Assembly (NCBI GenBank): GCA_015058875.1 | Contig: SVBN01000010.1 | Location: 1 to 55,278 of the forward strand | DNA length: 55,278 nt | From: Erysipelotrichaceae bacterium | Lineage (GTDB): Bacteria; Bacillota_I; Bacilli_A; Erysipelotrichales; Erysipelotrichaceae | Reading direction: 5' to 3' | Shown here: piece by piece, positions 1 to 7,275 of the stretch | Layout: the number at the start of each line of letters is the position of its first letter | How positions within the stretch are numbered: position 1 is the first letter of the stretch | Notes under the pieces: generated by a model | Databases searched by the model: none | What the model was told of the DNA's origin: nothing | Seen by the model: only the letters and a program-made list of their open reading frames with translations | Program-made: the position numbers and the translations under genes

Positions 1-121
1 CTATACCCCTGTGTTTATCCGTAGTCGAGCGGATAGGTCATAAGCTATATCTTAACCGGATCAGCCGCTCGGTCATATCGGAGTACGACAATACAAATAT
101 GTATTAATACAGGCGGTGTCA

Positions 122-153
122 TGGTCAGATCACGGGGACTCGAACCCGTTGAC
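122..153 (-). other. tRNA 3'-end-like remnant
   Basis: Read on the minus strand, the stretch gives a T-arm-like GGGTTCGAGTCCCC followed by GTGATCTGACCA, which looks like a T-loop, acceptor half and CCA. I found no matching 5' acceptor strand, D-arm or anticodon arm within 75 bases, and the T stem pairs only with an 8-base loop, so it is not an intact tRNA. A truncated tRNA 3' end is what integrative elements leave at an attachment site. Chance resemblance cannot be excluded. Confidence 0.3.
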
Positions 154-203
154 GGCAGCTGTGGCAGTCATTATTTTGAGATCAGAGAAGGAAGGAGATC
201 ATT

Positions 204-443
204 ATGAAAACTATTATCGGACTGAATAAGAATCAATTCTACAAGGCGAAAGACTATGTGAACGGAATGCCTTCACCCGGCGGATACCTCTATACCGTTG
301 AGGTTACCAAGGACAAGGTAAGATTCATCGCTTTAGAAGAGCCGAAGCTCGACAATGAGAAGCATGGAGTATTTGCGGTCAGTCATGAGGACTTCTGCAA
401 TGTTGTCGAAGCTCAGGTATTCAATACTATGCGGAAGAACTGA
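204..443 (+). CDS. hypothetical small protein of mobile-element region
   Basis: A 79-residue protein that I do not recognise. The start is well supported: a GAAGGAG ribosome binding site lies about seven bases before the ATG. The protein is soluble, with no membrane segment, signal peptide or cysteine cluster; its centre (GGYLYTVEVTKDKVRFIALE) reads as two beta strands joined by a turn. It lies with the next gene between the window edge and tRNA-Val(GAC), in a stretch that looks like the end of an integrated element. No function can be assigned. Confidence 0.6.
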   Translation: MKTIIGLNKNQFYKAKDYVNGMPSPGGYLYTVEVTKDKVRFIALEEPKLDNEKHGVFAVSHEDFCNVVEAQVFNTMRKN

Positions 444-592
444 CAGAGGCTTTTTGATTTTTGCGAGTGGTCAGACAGCTACCCCGGCATAGGTATGCAT
501 TGCCGTGTATACCCCCGGGTGAGTCGAACAGCTGGAGATCATACGGAAGAGCCGCCACCAAGGGAACGACCGGAAGAAGGAGAAGAAAAGAA

Positions 593-1000
593 ATGAAACA
601 GATTGATTGCCCCATGACCTATGAGCATGTGCTCAGGTACATGGAAGCCGCTGGGCTGAAGAATACAGACCGGGCAGATGCACTGATCCTGTCCAAGATA
701 GCAGAACAGGCATACGCTGAAGGCATTGATTACGGCATCAGGCAGCTGAAGAAAGAACTGCTCAGGACAATGTACCAGCTGAGGGCGAACGACACAGCAC
801 AGCAGAGCTATGAGGCTGACAGCATGGATGAGGATGACCGGATGACTGAAGCCGTAGAGACAGCGCTGGAAGGCTTCCCGGAAGATATCCTGAGCGAGAG
901 GCTGGATGTGCTCATGAGCGGAGTGCTGGACTATGGTCAGGCAGAATACCGGACAGGATACTTCAGCGGCATCGCTGATCTGATCCTTCAGACCTTTTGA
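593..1000 (+). CDS. hypothetical protein, mobile-element region
   Basis: A 135-residue, acidic, mostly helical protein with no recognised domain. The frame is open back to a TTG at 461, but the ATG at 593 has a purine-rich GAAGAAGGAGAAG site just upstream and gives a natural N-terminus (MKQIDCPMTYEHVLRYMEAA). The C-terminal half (residues 75-135) carries many Asp/Glu and a YGQAEYRTGYFSGIADLI helix. It is followed within 25 bases by an intrinsic terminator, so it probably ends the transcript that starts at the 204-443 gene. Likely accessory cargo of an integrated element. Confidence 0.6.
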   Translation: MKQIDCPMTYEHVLRYMEAAGLKNTDRADALILSKIAEQAYAEGIDYGIRQLKKELLRTMYQLRANDTAQQSYEADSMDEDDRMTEAVETALEGFPEDILSERLDVLMSGVLDYGQAEYRTGYFSGIADLILQTF

Positions 1001-1021
1001 AAGCTCGACACAGATATACAG

Positions 1022-1048
1022 ACCGCAGTGGAATCTCTGCGGTTTTTA
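1022..1048 (+). terminator. intrinsic terminator
   Basis: Stem ACCGCAG / CTGCGGT (1022-1028 with 1037-1043) followed by a run of T. It closes the 593-1000 gene. Confidence 0.7.
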
Positions 1049-1101
1049 TGTGTCGGACACAGGGGCGAAAATGAGCGGAAAATGCAGAAATTTCGACCGA
1101 C

Positions 1102-1123
1102 TCACGCCAAATTCACGCCAAAC
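1102..1123. repeat. 11-bp tandem repeat near tRNA-Val
   Basis: TCACGCCAAAT is followed directly by TCACGCCAAAC. The pair lies about 80 bases beyond the 3' end of tRNA-Val(GAC), past its terminator. The same order (tRNA, terminator, 11-bp tandem repeat) is seen at 43886-44030 next to an integrase gene, so these are probably integrase arm-type binding sites or an element terminus. Confidence 0.5.
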
Positions 1124-1172
1124 TGCCCGGAAACAGGTACTTTCAGGCATAAAATGCAGAGGACAAAAGCAT

Positions 1173-1202
1173 TAAAAAACCGCATGTTTATGCGGTTTTT
1201 AC
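1173..1202 (-). terminator. terminator of tRNA-Val
   Basis: Stem AAAAACCGCA / TGCGGTTTTT (1175-1184 with 1191-1200). Its symmetry would let it act in both directions. On the minus strand it directly follows the tRNA-Val 3' end. Confidence 0.75.
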
Positions 1203-1204
1203 AA

Positions 1205-1280
1205 TGGTGAGCGCTAAGGGACTCGAACCCATGACCCCTTCCACGTCAAGGAAGTGCTCTCCCAACTGAGCTAAGCACTC
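1205..1280 (-). tRNA. tRNA-Val(GAC)
   Basis: Complete cloverleaf on the minus strand: acceptor GAGTGCT / AGCGCTC, anticodon stem CTTCC / GGAAG around loop TTGACGT (anticodon GAC), T-loop TTCGAGT, and an encoded discriminator A plus CCA. It is a second valine tRNA; tRNA-Val(TAC) is in the cluster at 33244. Its 3' side abuts the element-like region 1-1200. Confidence 0.95.
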
Positions 1281-1329
1281 ATGTGCTTAACTATATTAAC
1301 ACAATCAGAATGAAATGGAAAGAGTGAAT

Positions 1330-1361
1330 TGAAAAAGAGGGAAGAAATGGGCTTCCCTCTT
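1330..1361 (-). terminator. terminator of the citrate operon
   Basis: On the minus strand, stem AAGAGGGAAG / CTTCCCTCTT (1335-1344 with 1352-1361) is followed by TTTTTC, 20 bases after the stop of the citrate transporter gene. Confidence 0.8.
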
Positions 1362-1381
1362 CCTGTGATATTTTGAATCAA

Positions 1382-2755
1382 TCAGAGCGGCATAATGCCG
1401 AGGATGATGGCGAAGATCATGCAGATGATGGAGAATGCCCATACATACAGGAAGCTCGCCTTGATGTGGTCCTTGATGTCAACATCCGCAAGACCGACAC
1501 CGAGCAGTGTAGCAGGTACCATCGGTGAGATGAATGTAGCGCAGTTGCGGCATACAACCATTGCTACAGCGATCGGGAGCGCTTCGACACCGAAACCCTG
1601 ACCGATACCGATCATGACCGGCAGCATTCCATAGAAGTAAGAGTCTGTATCGAATGCCAGAGCCAGCGGAACGGAGAGGATACCGATAACGAGCGGCAGG
1701 TGCTTGCCGAGTGCAGCCGGCAGGATCATCTTGATGATGTCGGACATGCATGTGACAACGGACGGAATAGTTGTATCTCCGACAGAAACTGTCTTAACCA
1801 GGATACCCATCAGGACAGCCGCAGCCATCAGAGTGGAGCACATGGTAAGAGCAGGTCCTGCATGTGAGTTGATAATCTTTTTCTGCATCTTTGCGCCGGG
1901 GTAGTTAACCAGCAGGGCAATGACGACACCGCACATGAACGGAACATAGCTCGGGAAGACATCCCAGATCAGCATTGCGATAACCGCAATTGTGAGCAGG
2001 AGGTTGAACAGGAACAGATGCGGACGTGCAAGCGCCGGATCGCTGCCCTGTGCTTCGGCAGAGTCGCTTTCCTCTTCATCATCTCCGCCTTCTCTTGCAA
2101 GTTTGCCGTCAAGACCGGCACCTCTTGCCTTTTCCTGGACACCGGCAAGGAATGCGTGTGCCAGAGCAAGAATGACACCGAAGATCTGAATCGGAAGCAG
2201 TGTGTTCCAGAGTTTGCCTGCTTCCATACCGAGGACGGAAGCAGCTCTCATTGTCGGACCTGCCCAGGGCATCAGGTTCAGAACACCCATAGCGAGGACT
2301 GCGATTCTGAGAAGCGTGGTTTTGCGCATGTGCATCTTCTTGTATACCGGTAACATAGCCGGAACAACGATACAGAATGTGGAAGCGCCGCCGCCGTCAA
2401 GGTGACCGATCAGAGCGATGACTGCTGTCATCATAGCAACACCGATGACATTGTCACCAACCAGAGTCATCAGCTTGCCGATAATGACATCGAACATGCC
2501 CGCATCGGTCATGATACCGAAGTACAGAACCGAGAAGACGAACAGTGCAGCTGTCGGACCGGTGGAGCTGAAGCCTGATTTGATCAGGGCAGCGAGATTG
2601 TCAAAGCTGTAGTATCCTCCGACGACCAGGATCAGACCCAGGATCGAAGGGAAGAGAATGAAGGCAATACTCGGAAGTGTAAGGCTCTTGAAGAGCGTTA
2701 CAACAATCGCGATAATGCACAAAAAGCCTAAAAGACCAACGATTGTCTGTGACAT
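1382..2755 (-). CDS. CitMHS-family citrate transporter
   Basis: A 457-residue integral membrane protein of the CitMHS family (citrate-metal:proton symporters), expected to bring citrate, usually complexed with a divalent metal, across the cytoplasmic membrane. About a dozen hydrophobic segments span it, and the family-typical GHLDGGGASTFCIVVPAMLP lies near residues 117-136. A charged cytoplasmic loop (about residues 215-245, rich in Glu, Asp and Ser) separates the halves. It is the last gene of the citDEF operon, 40 bases after citF, so citrate entry and cleavage are co-expressed. An AAGGGG site precedes the ATG. The metal preference cannot be read from sequence. Confidence 0.88.
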   Translation of the reverse strand: MSQTIVGLLGFLCIIAIVVTLFKSLTLPSIAFILFPSILGLILVVGGYYSFDNLAALIKSGFSSTGPTAALFVFSVLYFGIMTDAGMFDVIIGKLMTLVGDNVIGVAMMTAVIALIGHLDGGGASTFCIVVPAMLPVYKKMHMRKTTLLRIAVLAMGVLNLMPWAGPTMRAASVLGMEAGKLWNTLLPIQIFGVILALAHAFLAGVQEKARGAGLDGKLAREGGDDEEESDSAEAQGSDPALARPHLFLFNLLLTIAVIAMLIWDVFPSYVPFMCGVVIALLVNYPGAKMQKKIINSHAGPALTMCSTLMAAAVLMGILVKTVSVGDTTIPSVVTCMSDIIKMILPAALGKHLPLVIGILSVPLALAFDTDSYFYGMLPVMIGIGQGFGVEALPIAVAMVVCRNCATFISPMVPATLLGVGLADVDIKDHIKASFLYVWAFSIICMIFAIILGIMPL

Positions 2756-2795
2756 TTTTCAGTTTTTCCCCTTTTGTTATCCCAAATGTTTTGAA

Positions 2796-4352
2796 TCAGA
2801 GTGTGTAAGGCTTAATCTTTTTGACAACGTCCAGAATTGTTCCGTCACGTGCTTCAAGAACTGCAACCACCTGATCTTCCCATTCCAGATCATCGGGTCT
2901 GCCTACGAGGCTGTAGGCCTTTTCTTTCAGTTCTTCGATTGTGACATGAGGAACGCCTGCTTCATCAAGGCACTTGATCAGATCCTGACGGAGCGGATTG
3001 ACTGCGATGCCGTAATCTGTAACAAGTACATCTACGCAGTCGCCCGGAGTGGTAACTGTTACGACATGTTCGCAGACAGTAGCCATTCTACCGCGGACCA
3101 GAGGAGTGACGATGATGCAGCACTTGCTGCCGGCAGCTGTGTCAGGATGTCCGCCCGGAGCGCCTCTCAGCACACCGTCGGAACCTGTCAGGACGTTGAC
3201 GTTGAAGTCAGTGTCGATTTCCAGTGCGGCAAGTACAACGAAGTCAAGTTTATTGACAAACGCACCTTTGTTTGCAGGGTTTGCATACTGGGATGCGCTC
3301 ATCTCAAAGTGATTGGGTGTCTGGTTGATGCTGTTGACAGCGTCGAGGTCAAAGTCCTGAACATCGATGACTTTGCCGACTTTGCCCTTCTTCAGCAGTT
3401 CAACCATCGGACCGCAGATACCGCCGATTGCCCAGCCCATTTTGATGTTCTTTTCATCCATCATCTTTTCGATGAACAGGTTGGCCGCCAGGGAAGGTCC
3501 GCCGACACCTGTCTGGAAGGAGAATCCATCTTTGAAGTACGGTGTAGCCGCGACGACTCTTGCGACATCTTCCGCCATCTTCAGATCACGCGGGTTCTGG
3601 GAAATGCGGGCTGCAGCAGAAGCGATCTTCTTCGGGTTGCCGATGGAATCAACAACGACAACAGCGTCGACATCGATTGCTTCAACGCTTGCAGGCATGT
3701 TCGGGAAGTCAACCAGGCAGTCGGTTACGACAACAACATGATCCGCATATTTAGCGTCTGTCATTGCATAGCCCATGCTTCCGCAGTTGGACTTTCCGCC
3801 GATACCGCGGCAGTTGCCGACACAGTCACTGGTCGGAGCTGCGACGAATGCGATATCAATATGGACTTCACCGGCTTCGATCGCTCTCGGACGTCCGCCG
3901 TGGGAACGGATAATTGCCGGAGTCTTCAGCTTTCCTGCGGAAACCACTTCACCCATGCGTCCGCGGATACCGGAAGTCTGAATACCGATGACTTTACCCT
4001 GCTCGATATAGTCTGCGATCGGATCATGCGCGGAACCGAGGCTGGTTGCGGCGATGGTCAGATCTTCGAGGCCGAGTTCTTCGATGGCAGCCTTCATAAC
4101 CATGTTGACTACGAAGTCGCCGTCTCTCAGATGGTGGTGGAAGCTGAAGGTCATGCCGCTCTTTGCGCCGCACTGTCTCAGTGCATCCGCCAGCGAAGCA
4201 ACGATCTTGGATTCCTGAGGCTGTTCATATCTTCTGGTCTTCGGACCGGCTTTCTGAACATATTTGCCATCCATGTAGTTTTTGCCCTGATATACTTCCT
4301 TGCCGTTGACAAGGAGGTAATCCGGAATATCTCTTCCTACTGCGTTCTTCAT
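2796..4352 (-). CDS. citF: citrate lyase alpha subunit (citrate:acetyl-ACP transferase)
   Basis: A 518-residue CitF, full length. In the citrate lyase complex it moves the acyl group, exchanging acetyl for citryl on the thioester of the CitD acyl carrier protein. The sequence is colinear with the family, including the N-terminal LPDYLLVNGKEVY-like segment (here IPDYLLVNGKEVY), the SFHHHLRDGDFVVNMVM block and the glycine-rich GVGGPSLAANLF typical of the CoA-transferase fold. Its ATG overlaps the citE stop (ATGA), so the two are translationally coupled. It sits in citD-citE-citF-transporter order. It needs the CitD prosthetic group for activity, whose synthesis genes are not in the window. Confidence 0.95.
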   Translation of the reverse strand: MKNAVGRDIPDYLLVNGKEVYQGKNYMDGKYVQKAGPKTRRYEQPQESKIVASLADALRQCGAKSGMTFSFHHHLRDGDFVVNMVMKAAIEELGLEDLTIAATSLGSAHDPIADYIEQGKVIGIQTSGIRGRMGEVVSAGKLKTPAIIRSHGGRPRAIEAGEVHIDIAFVAAPTSDCVGNCRGIGGKSNCGSMGYAMTDAKYADHVVVVTDCLVDFPNMPASVEAIDVDAVVVVDSIGNPKKIASAAARISQNPRDLKMAEDVARVVAATPYFKDGFSFQTGVGGPSLAANLFIEKMMDEKNIKMGWAIGGICGPMVELLKKGKVGKVIDVQDFDLDAVNSINQTPNHFEMSASQYANPANKGAFVNKLDFVVLAALEIDTDFNVNVLTGSDGVLRGAPGGHPDTAAGSKCCIIVTPLVRGRMATVCEHVVTVTTPGDCVDVLVTDYGIAVNPLRQDLIKCLDEAGVPHVTIEELKEKAYSLVGRPDDLEWEDQVVAVLEARDGTILDVVKKIKPYTL

Positions 4353-5263
4353 ACAAGATCACCCTCATACATTCCATAAGCTCTTGCCAGACGCAGAGTT
4401 CTTTCTGCGCTCGGCAGGAAAGCGATGTCGATCATCTTGCCGTCGACTGTGAATACGCCGAGACCCTTGTCTGCATTTTCGCGTACGGCACGGACGATCT
4501 TTTCAGCCTGAATAACTTCCTTCTCTGTCGGAGCATATACTTCGTGAACGAACCGGATCTGTTTCGGGTTGATCAGGCTCTTTCCGTCAAAGCCCATTGC
4601 CTTGTTCTGGAGAACTTCAGCCTGGAAGCCTTCTTCATCATCAAGATTTGTAAAGACGGTATCGAAGCACTGAATGCCTGCAGCTCTTGCGGCTACCAGC
4701 ATCTGGCCTCTTGCGTACAGCATATCTACGCCGTCCGGCTGCGGTACTGTCTGCATGCACTTGCGGAAGTCACCGCCGGAGATTGCAACACCGAACATTC
4801 TGGGGGATGCGGAGCAGATCTCATAGGCGTTGATGATACCCTTCGGGCTTTCCAGCGCAGCCATCAGCAATGTTCTGCCTACTTCAACGCCGAATTCCTT
4901 TTCAGCTTCTTCCGTTGCCTTTTCGACAGTGCGGACATCCTCAGCGCTTTCGCACTTTGCGATACGGATTCCGTCGGCACCTGCAGCTACGCAGACACGG
5001 ATGTCTTCCTGCCAGTGCGGTGTATCAAGGCCGTTGATACGGACGATGACTTCTGTATCGCCGTAGTCGATTGTCTTGAGGGCGTGATACAGTGAGAATC
5101 TCGCGGCATCCTTCTGGTTTTCTGCAACTGCATCTTCAAGGTCAAGCATGATGCTGTCACAGCCGTAGATGTAAGCGTCCTTGAACAGGCCCGGTTTCTG
5201 GGCGTTCATGAACATCATGGTTCGTCTGAGTCTGAACCGTTCTGGTTTCGGTCTCGGGATCAT
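4349..5263 (-). CDS. citE: citrate lyase beta subunit (citryl-ACP lyase)
   Basis: A 304-residue CitE of the HpcH/HpaI aldolase fold; it splits citryl-ACP to oxaloacetate and acetyl-ACP. Seen: RRTMMFMNAQ near the N-terminus, LDLEDAVAENQKDAAR with the acidic Mg2+-binding residues near 46-50, RINGLDTPHWQEDI, and the C-terminal GKSLINPKQI segment. I chose the ATG at 5263 rather than an in-frame ATG six codons upstream because it overlaps the citD stop as ATGA and has GGGGAGGTG at proper spacing. It overlaps citF by four bases in the same way. Confidence 0.95.
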   Translation of the reverse strand: MIPRPKPERFRLRRTMMFMNAQKPGLFKDAYIYGCDSIMLDLEDAVAENQKDAARFSLYHALKTIDYGDTEVIVRINGLDTPHWQEDIRVCVAAGADGIRIAKCESAEDVRTVEKATEEAEKEFGVEVGRTLLMAALESPKGIINAYEICSASPRMFGVAISGGDFRKCMQTVPQPDGVDMLYARGQMLVAARAAGIQCFDTVFTNLDDEEGFQAEVLQNKAMGFDGKSLINPKQIRFVHEVYAPTEKEVIQAEKIVRAVRENADKGLGVFTVDGKMIDIAFLPSAERTLRLARAYGMYEGDLV

Positions 5264-5562
5264 CTGATTACACCTCCCCACGGAAGATTCTTTGCGGATG
5301 CGTCACAGCTGCGGAATACTGCGCATTCCACGCGTGCTGCAATTGTGCAGTCAAGAGCTCCCTTATCCACTACGGTAACTCTGGCGTCGTTGACTTCCAG
5401 ACGGTCAAGAGTTTCCAGTACTTTTTCCTTGATCTGTCTTCCGTACTGGTTCATGACACTGCTGGAAAGCTCAAGTTCGATTTTGCCGTTTCCGGGTTCA
5501 ACCGTAACCTGAACGTCGCTGGATTCCAGCGTACCGGCTACTGCCGGCTTCAAGATTTTCAT
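5260..5562 (-). CDS. citD: citrate lyase acyl carrier protein (gamma subunit)
   Basis: A 100-residue CitD. Ser14 in the segment PAVAGTLESSD is the family site for the 2'-(5''-phosphoribosyl)-3'-dephospho-CoA arm that carries the acyl group. DKGALDCTIAARVECA in the C-terminal half is also family-typical. The start at 5562 (MKILKPAVAG) is preceded by AAAAGGAGATC; an upstream in-frame ATG at 5595 lacks this support. It is first in the operon and reads away from the lysR gene. citC (ligase), citX and citG, which normally accompany it, are absent from this window. Confidence 0.93.
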   Translation of the reverse strand: MKILKPAVAGTLESSDVQVTVEPGNGKIELELSSSVMNQYGRQIKEKVLETLDRLEVNDARVTVVDKGALDCTIAARVECAVFRSCDASAKNLPWGGVIR

Positions 5563-5672
5563 AGTGAAGATCTCCTTTTCTATTAATAACATCATAGGGT
5601 GAAAACGGTTACAATTCCAATACTAATGTAGTTAACTGTACATAAAAACAAACTTATGAGTTTTATTCTTTT

Positions 5673-5690
5673 CATTAGTTAAAACTAATG
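5673..5690. promoter_or_regulatory. palindromic operator in the lysR-citD intergenic region
   Basis: CATTAGTT-AA-AACTAATG has perfect 8-base arms. It contains a T-N11-A LysR box and fills exactly the spacer between a -35-like TTTTCA (5669) and the -10 of the lysR gene (5692-5697). A related half-site, ACTAATGTAGTTA, lies at about 5622-5634 on the citD side. The layout suggests autorepression of lysR and activation of citD from the same site. Confidence 0.6.
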
Positions 5691-5697
5691 GTATATT
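5689..5697 (+). promoter_or_regulatory. extended -10 of lysR, leaderless layout
   Basis: TGG-TATATT. The hexamer ends six bases before the ATG at 5704, which places the expected transcription start on the A of the start codon. There is no ribosome binding site. The same layout occurs at 7261-7269 and 26534-26542. Confidence 0.5.
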
Positions 5698-5703
5698 TTG
5701 GTC

Positions 5704-6621
5704 ATGAATATCAAACAGGCGTTATATCTGAAAACAATTGCGGAAGAAGGATCCATTACGATGGCATCCCGGAAGCTTTATATTTCACAGCCTTCGCTCA
5801 GCCAGACATTGAAGCAGGTGGAAGAGGATCTCGGGGTTGTTATTTTCGACCGTTCCGTCACACCGAACCAGATCACATACGCCGGCAGGATTGTCCTGGA
5901 AGCCGCCGATGCACTGATTGCGTCCCAGAATCTTCTGGAAGAAAAACTGAAGCGCCTGAAAGACGGGGAAGCGGGTCATATACGTCTGGGCATCAGCGTC
6001 CAGCGCAGCATGCAGATCATTCCCTTTATCCTGCCGGAATTTCTGAAAAAATATTCGTATGTCACGGTGGAACTGACGGAAGAGGGAAGCGGTCTGCTGG
6101 AAGAAATGCTGATGAATGACCGCCTGGATATCGCGCTCGCCGCAACCGAACCGGTCAGCCCTCTGCTGAAATATGAACTGATTGAACAGGAAACCATCGG
6201 TATTCTTGCCGGCAAAAATACGGAGCTTGCAAAGCGTCATGCTTCGGGGCCGGTGACGGTTATGGATGTGAAGAACGAGAAGTTCGTATCGCTGAAGCAG
6301 GGACACAGCGTACGCATCATTCAGGACAGGATGTTCCATAATTACGGTATTTCTCCGGAGATTGTCATTGAAACCGATTCGTTTGAGGTTGCCCGCCGCT
6401 CGGTGCTTGAAGCGGGCCTGTGCATGTTTATGTCCGATATCTTCGTGGATCAGTATGCCGAAGAAAAGGGAAGGTTCTTCCCTCTGCAGGATTATGAAAA
6501 CAAGCGCCATTTCTATGCCTGCATGAAAAGGGAGATGCCGGTGCCTGCCTATCTCAGGGATCTGATAGGATTCGCCAGGGATTATCTGAAAAAAGACAAT
6601 GAAAAAACCGGTCGGCAATGA
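5704..6621 (+). CDS. LysR-type transcriptional regulator (likely citrate regulator)
   Basis: A 305-residue LTTR. The N-terminal winged helix (residues 1-60: ALYLKTIAEEGSITMASRKL, then QPSLSQTLKQVEEDLGVVIF) is canonical and is followed by a linker helix and a periplasmic-binding-protein-like effector domain to the end. It is divergent from citDEF with a shared 140-base intergenic region holding a LysR-type palindrome, so control of citrate lyase and transport is the natural inference; the effector may be citrate. The ATG at 5704 has no ribosome binding site, but a -10 box lies just where a leaderless mRNA would start. A TTG two codons upstream is possible but less likely. Confidence 0.88.
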   Translation: MNIKQALYLKTIAEEGSITMASRKLYISQPSLSQTLKQVEEDLGVVIFDRSVTPNQITYAGRIVLEAADALIASQNLLEEKLKRLKDGEAGHIRLGISVQRSMQIIPFILPEFLKKYSYVTVELTEEGSGLLEEMLMNDRLDIALAATEPVSPLLKYELIEQETIGILAGKNTELAKRHASGPVTVMDVKNEKFVSLKQGHSVRIIQDRMFHNYGISPEIVIETDSFEVARRSVLEAGLCMFMSDIFVDQYAEEKGRFFPLQDYENKRHFYACMKREMPVPAYLRDLIGFARDYLKKDNEKTGRQ

Positions 6622-6637
6622 TGCAGGCCGGTTTTCA
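6602..6637. terminator. bidirectional terminator between lysR and gpx
   Basis: Stem AAAACCGG (6604-6611) with CCGGTTTT (6628-6635). The 5' arm lies inside the lysR coding end, so the stop codon is in the loop. It also serves the convergent peroxidase gene. Confidence 0.7.
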
Positions 6638-6651
6638 AACGGTACGGATGA

Positions 6652-7191
6652 TCAGAGAAGGGAGCGGACGCAGGCTTCAACCTCTGCCATGTCGGCTGTC
6701 GGTTCAAATCTTGCGACGACATTGCCCTGACGGTCCACAACGAACTTTGTGAAATTCCATTTGATATCCGGATTGTTTCTGAAATCCGGATCGATCTTTG
6801 CAAGGTGCTGATCCATGAACGCCGCCTTGTCTCCGGTGAAGCCTTCGAAGCCTTTCTGTTCCTTCAGGAATGTGAACAGCGGAAGTGCGTTCTCACCGTT
6901 GACGTCGCTTTTTTTCATCTGGTCGAACTGCGTATTATAGTTCAGCGTGCAGAATTCATGAACCTCTTCATCGCTTCCGGGTGTCTGGGCACCGAACTGG
7001 TTGCACGGAACATCGACTACTTCAAATCCGGAAACATGCAGTTCTTCATACATCTTTTCAATCGGAGCATAGTGAGGCGTGAAGCCGCATCCCGTTGCGG
7101 TGTTGACAACCATGACAACCTTGCCTTCAAAACTGCTCATCGGTACTGTTTCACCATTGCGCTTTGTGACGCTGTAATCATAAAATCCCAT
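6652..7191 (-). CDS. glutathione peroxidase-family thiol peroxidase
   Basis: A 179-residue Cys-type GPx homologue (BtuE/BsaA group) that reduces hydroperoxides in the cytosol. Peroxidatic Cys35 lies in NTATGCGFTPHY, with Gln65 in CNQFG and Trp145 in WNFTKF completing the catalytic set; Cys81 in EFCTLNY is at the resolving position used by thioredoxin-dependent members. It therefore likely uses thioredoxin rather than glutathione (family knowledge, not shown here). A strong AAGGAG site precedes the ATG. It is transcribed alone, divergent from the flavin reductase gene. Confidence 0.93.
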   Translation of the reverse strand: MGFYDYSVTKRNGETVPMSSFEGKVVMVVNTATGCGFTPHYAPIEKMYEELHVSGFEVVDVPCNQFGAQTPGSDEEVHEFCTLNYNTQFDQMKKSDVNGENALPLFTFLKEQKGFEGFTGDKAAFMDQHLAKIDPDFRNNPDIKWNFTKFVVDRQGNVVARFEPTADMAEVEACVRSLL

Positions 7192-7260
7192 ATTATTGTT
7201 TCTCCTTTTCTGTCATCATATTTGACTGTGGTATTGCCTGCAAGCATACTGACCGGAATG

Positions 7261-7269
7261 TGCTATAGT
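7261..7269 (+). promoter_or_regulatory. extended -10, leaderless layout
   Basis: TGC-TATAGT. It ends six bases before the ATG at 7276, and no ribosome binding site is present. No good -35 is seen at 17 bases, which fits an extended -10 promoter. Confidence 0.5.
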
Positions 7270-7275
7270 TGTTCC

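Noticed and set aside
1-160. A complete tRNA gene on either strand
   Set aside because: Only a T-arm/CCA half is seen on the minus strand and a vague D-arm-like TAGTCGAGCGGATAGG on the plus strand; no anticodon arm joins them.
2658-4379. 573-residue plus-strand open frame opposite citF
   Set aside because: It is the antisense shadow of citF; Cys/Asp-rich composition, no ribosome binding site, and the minus-strand gene is certain.
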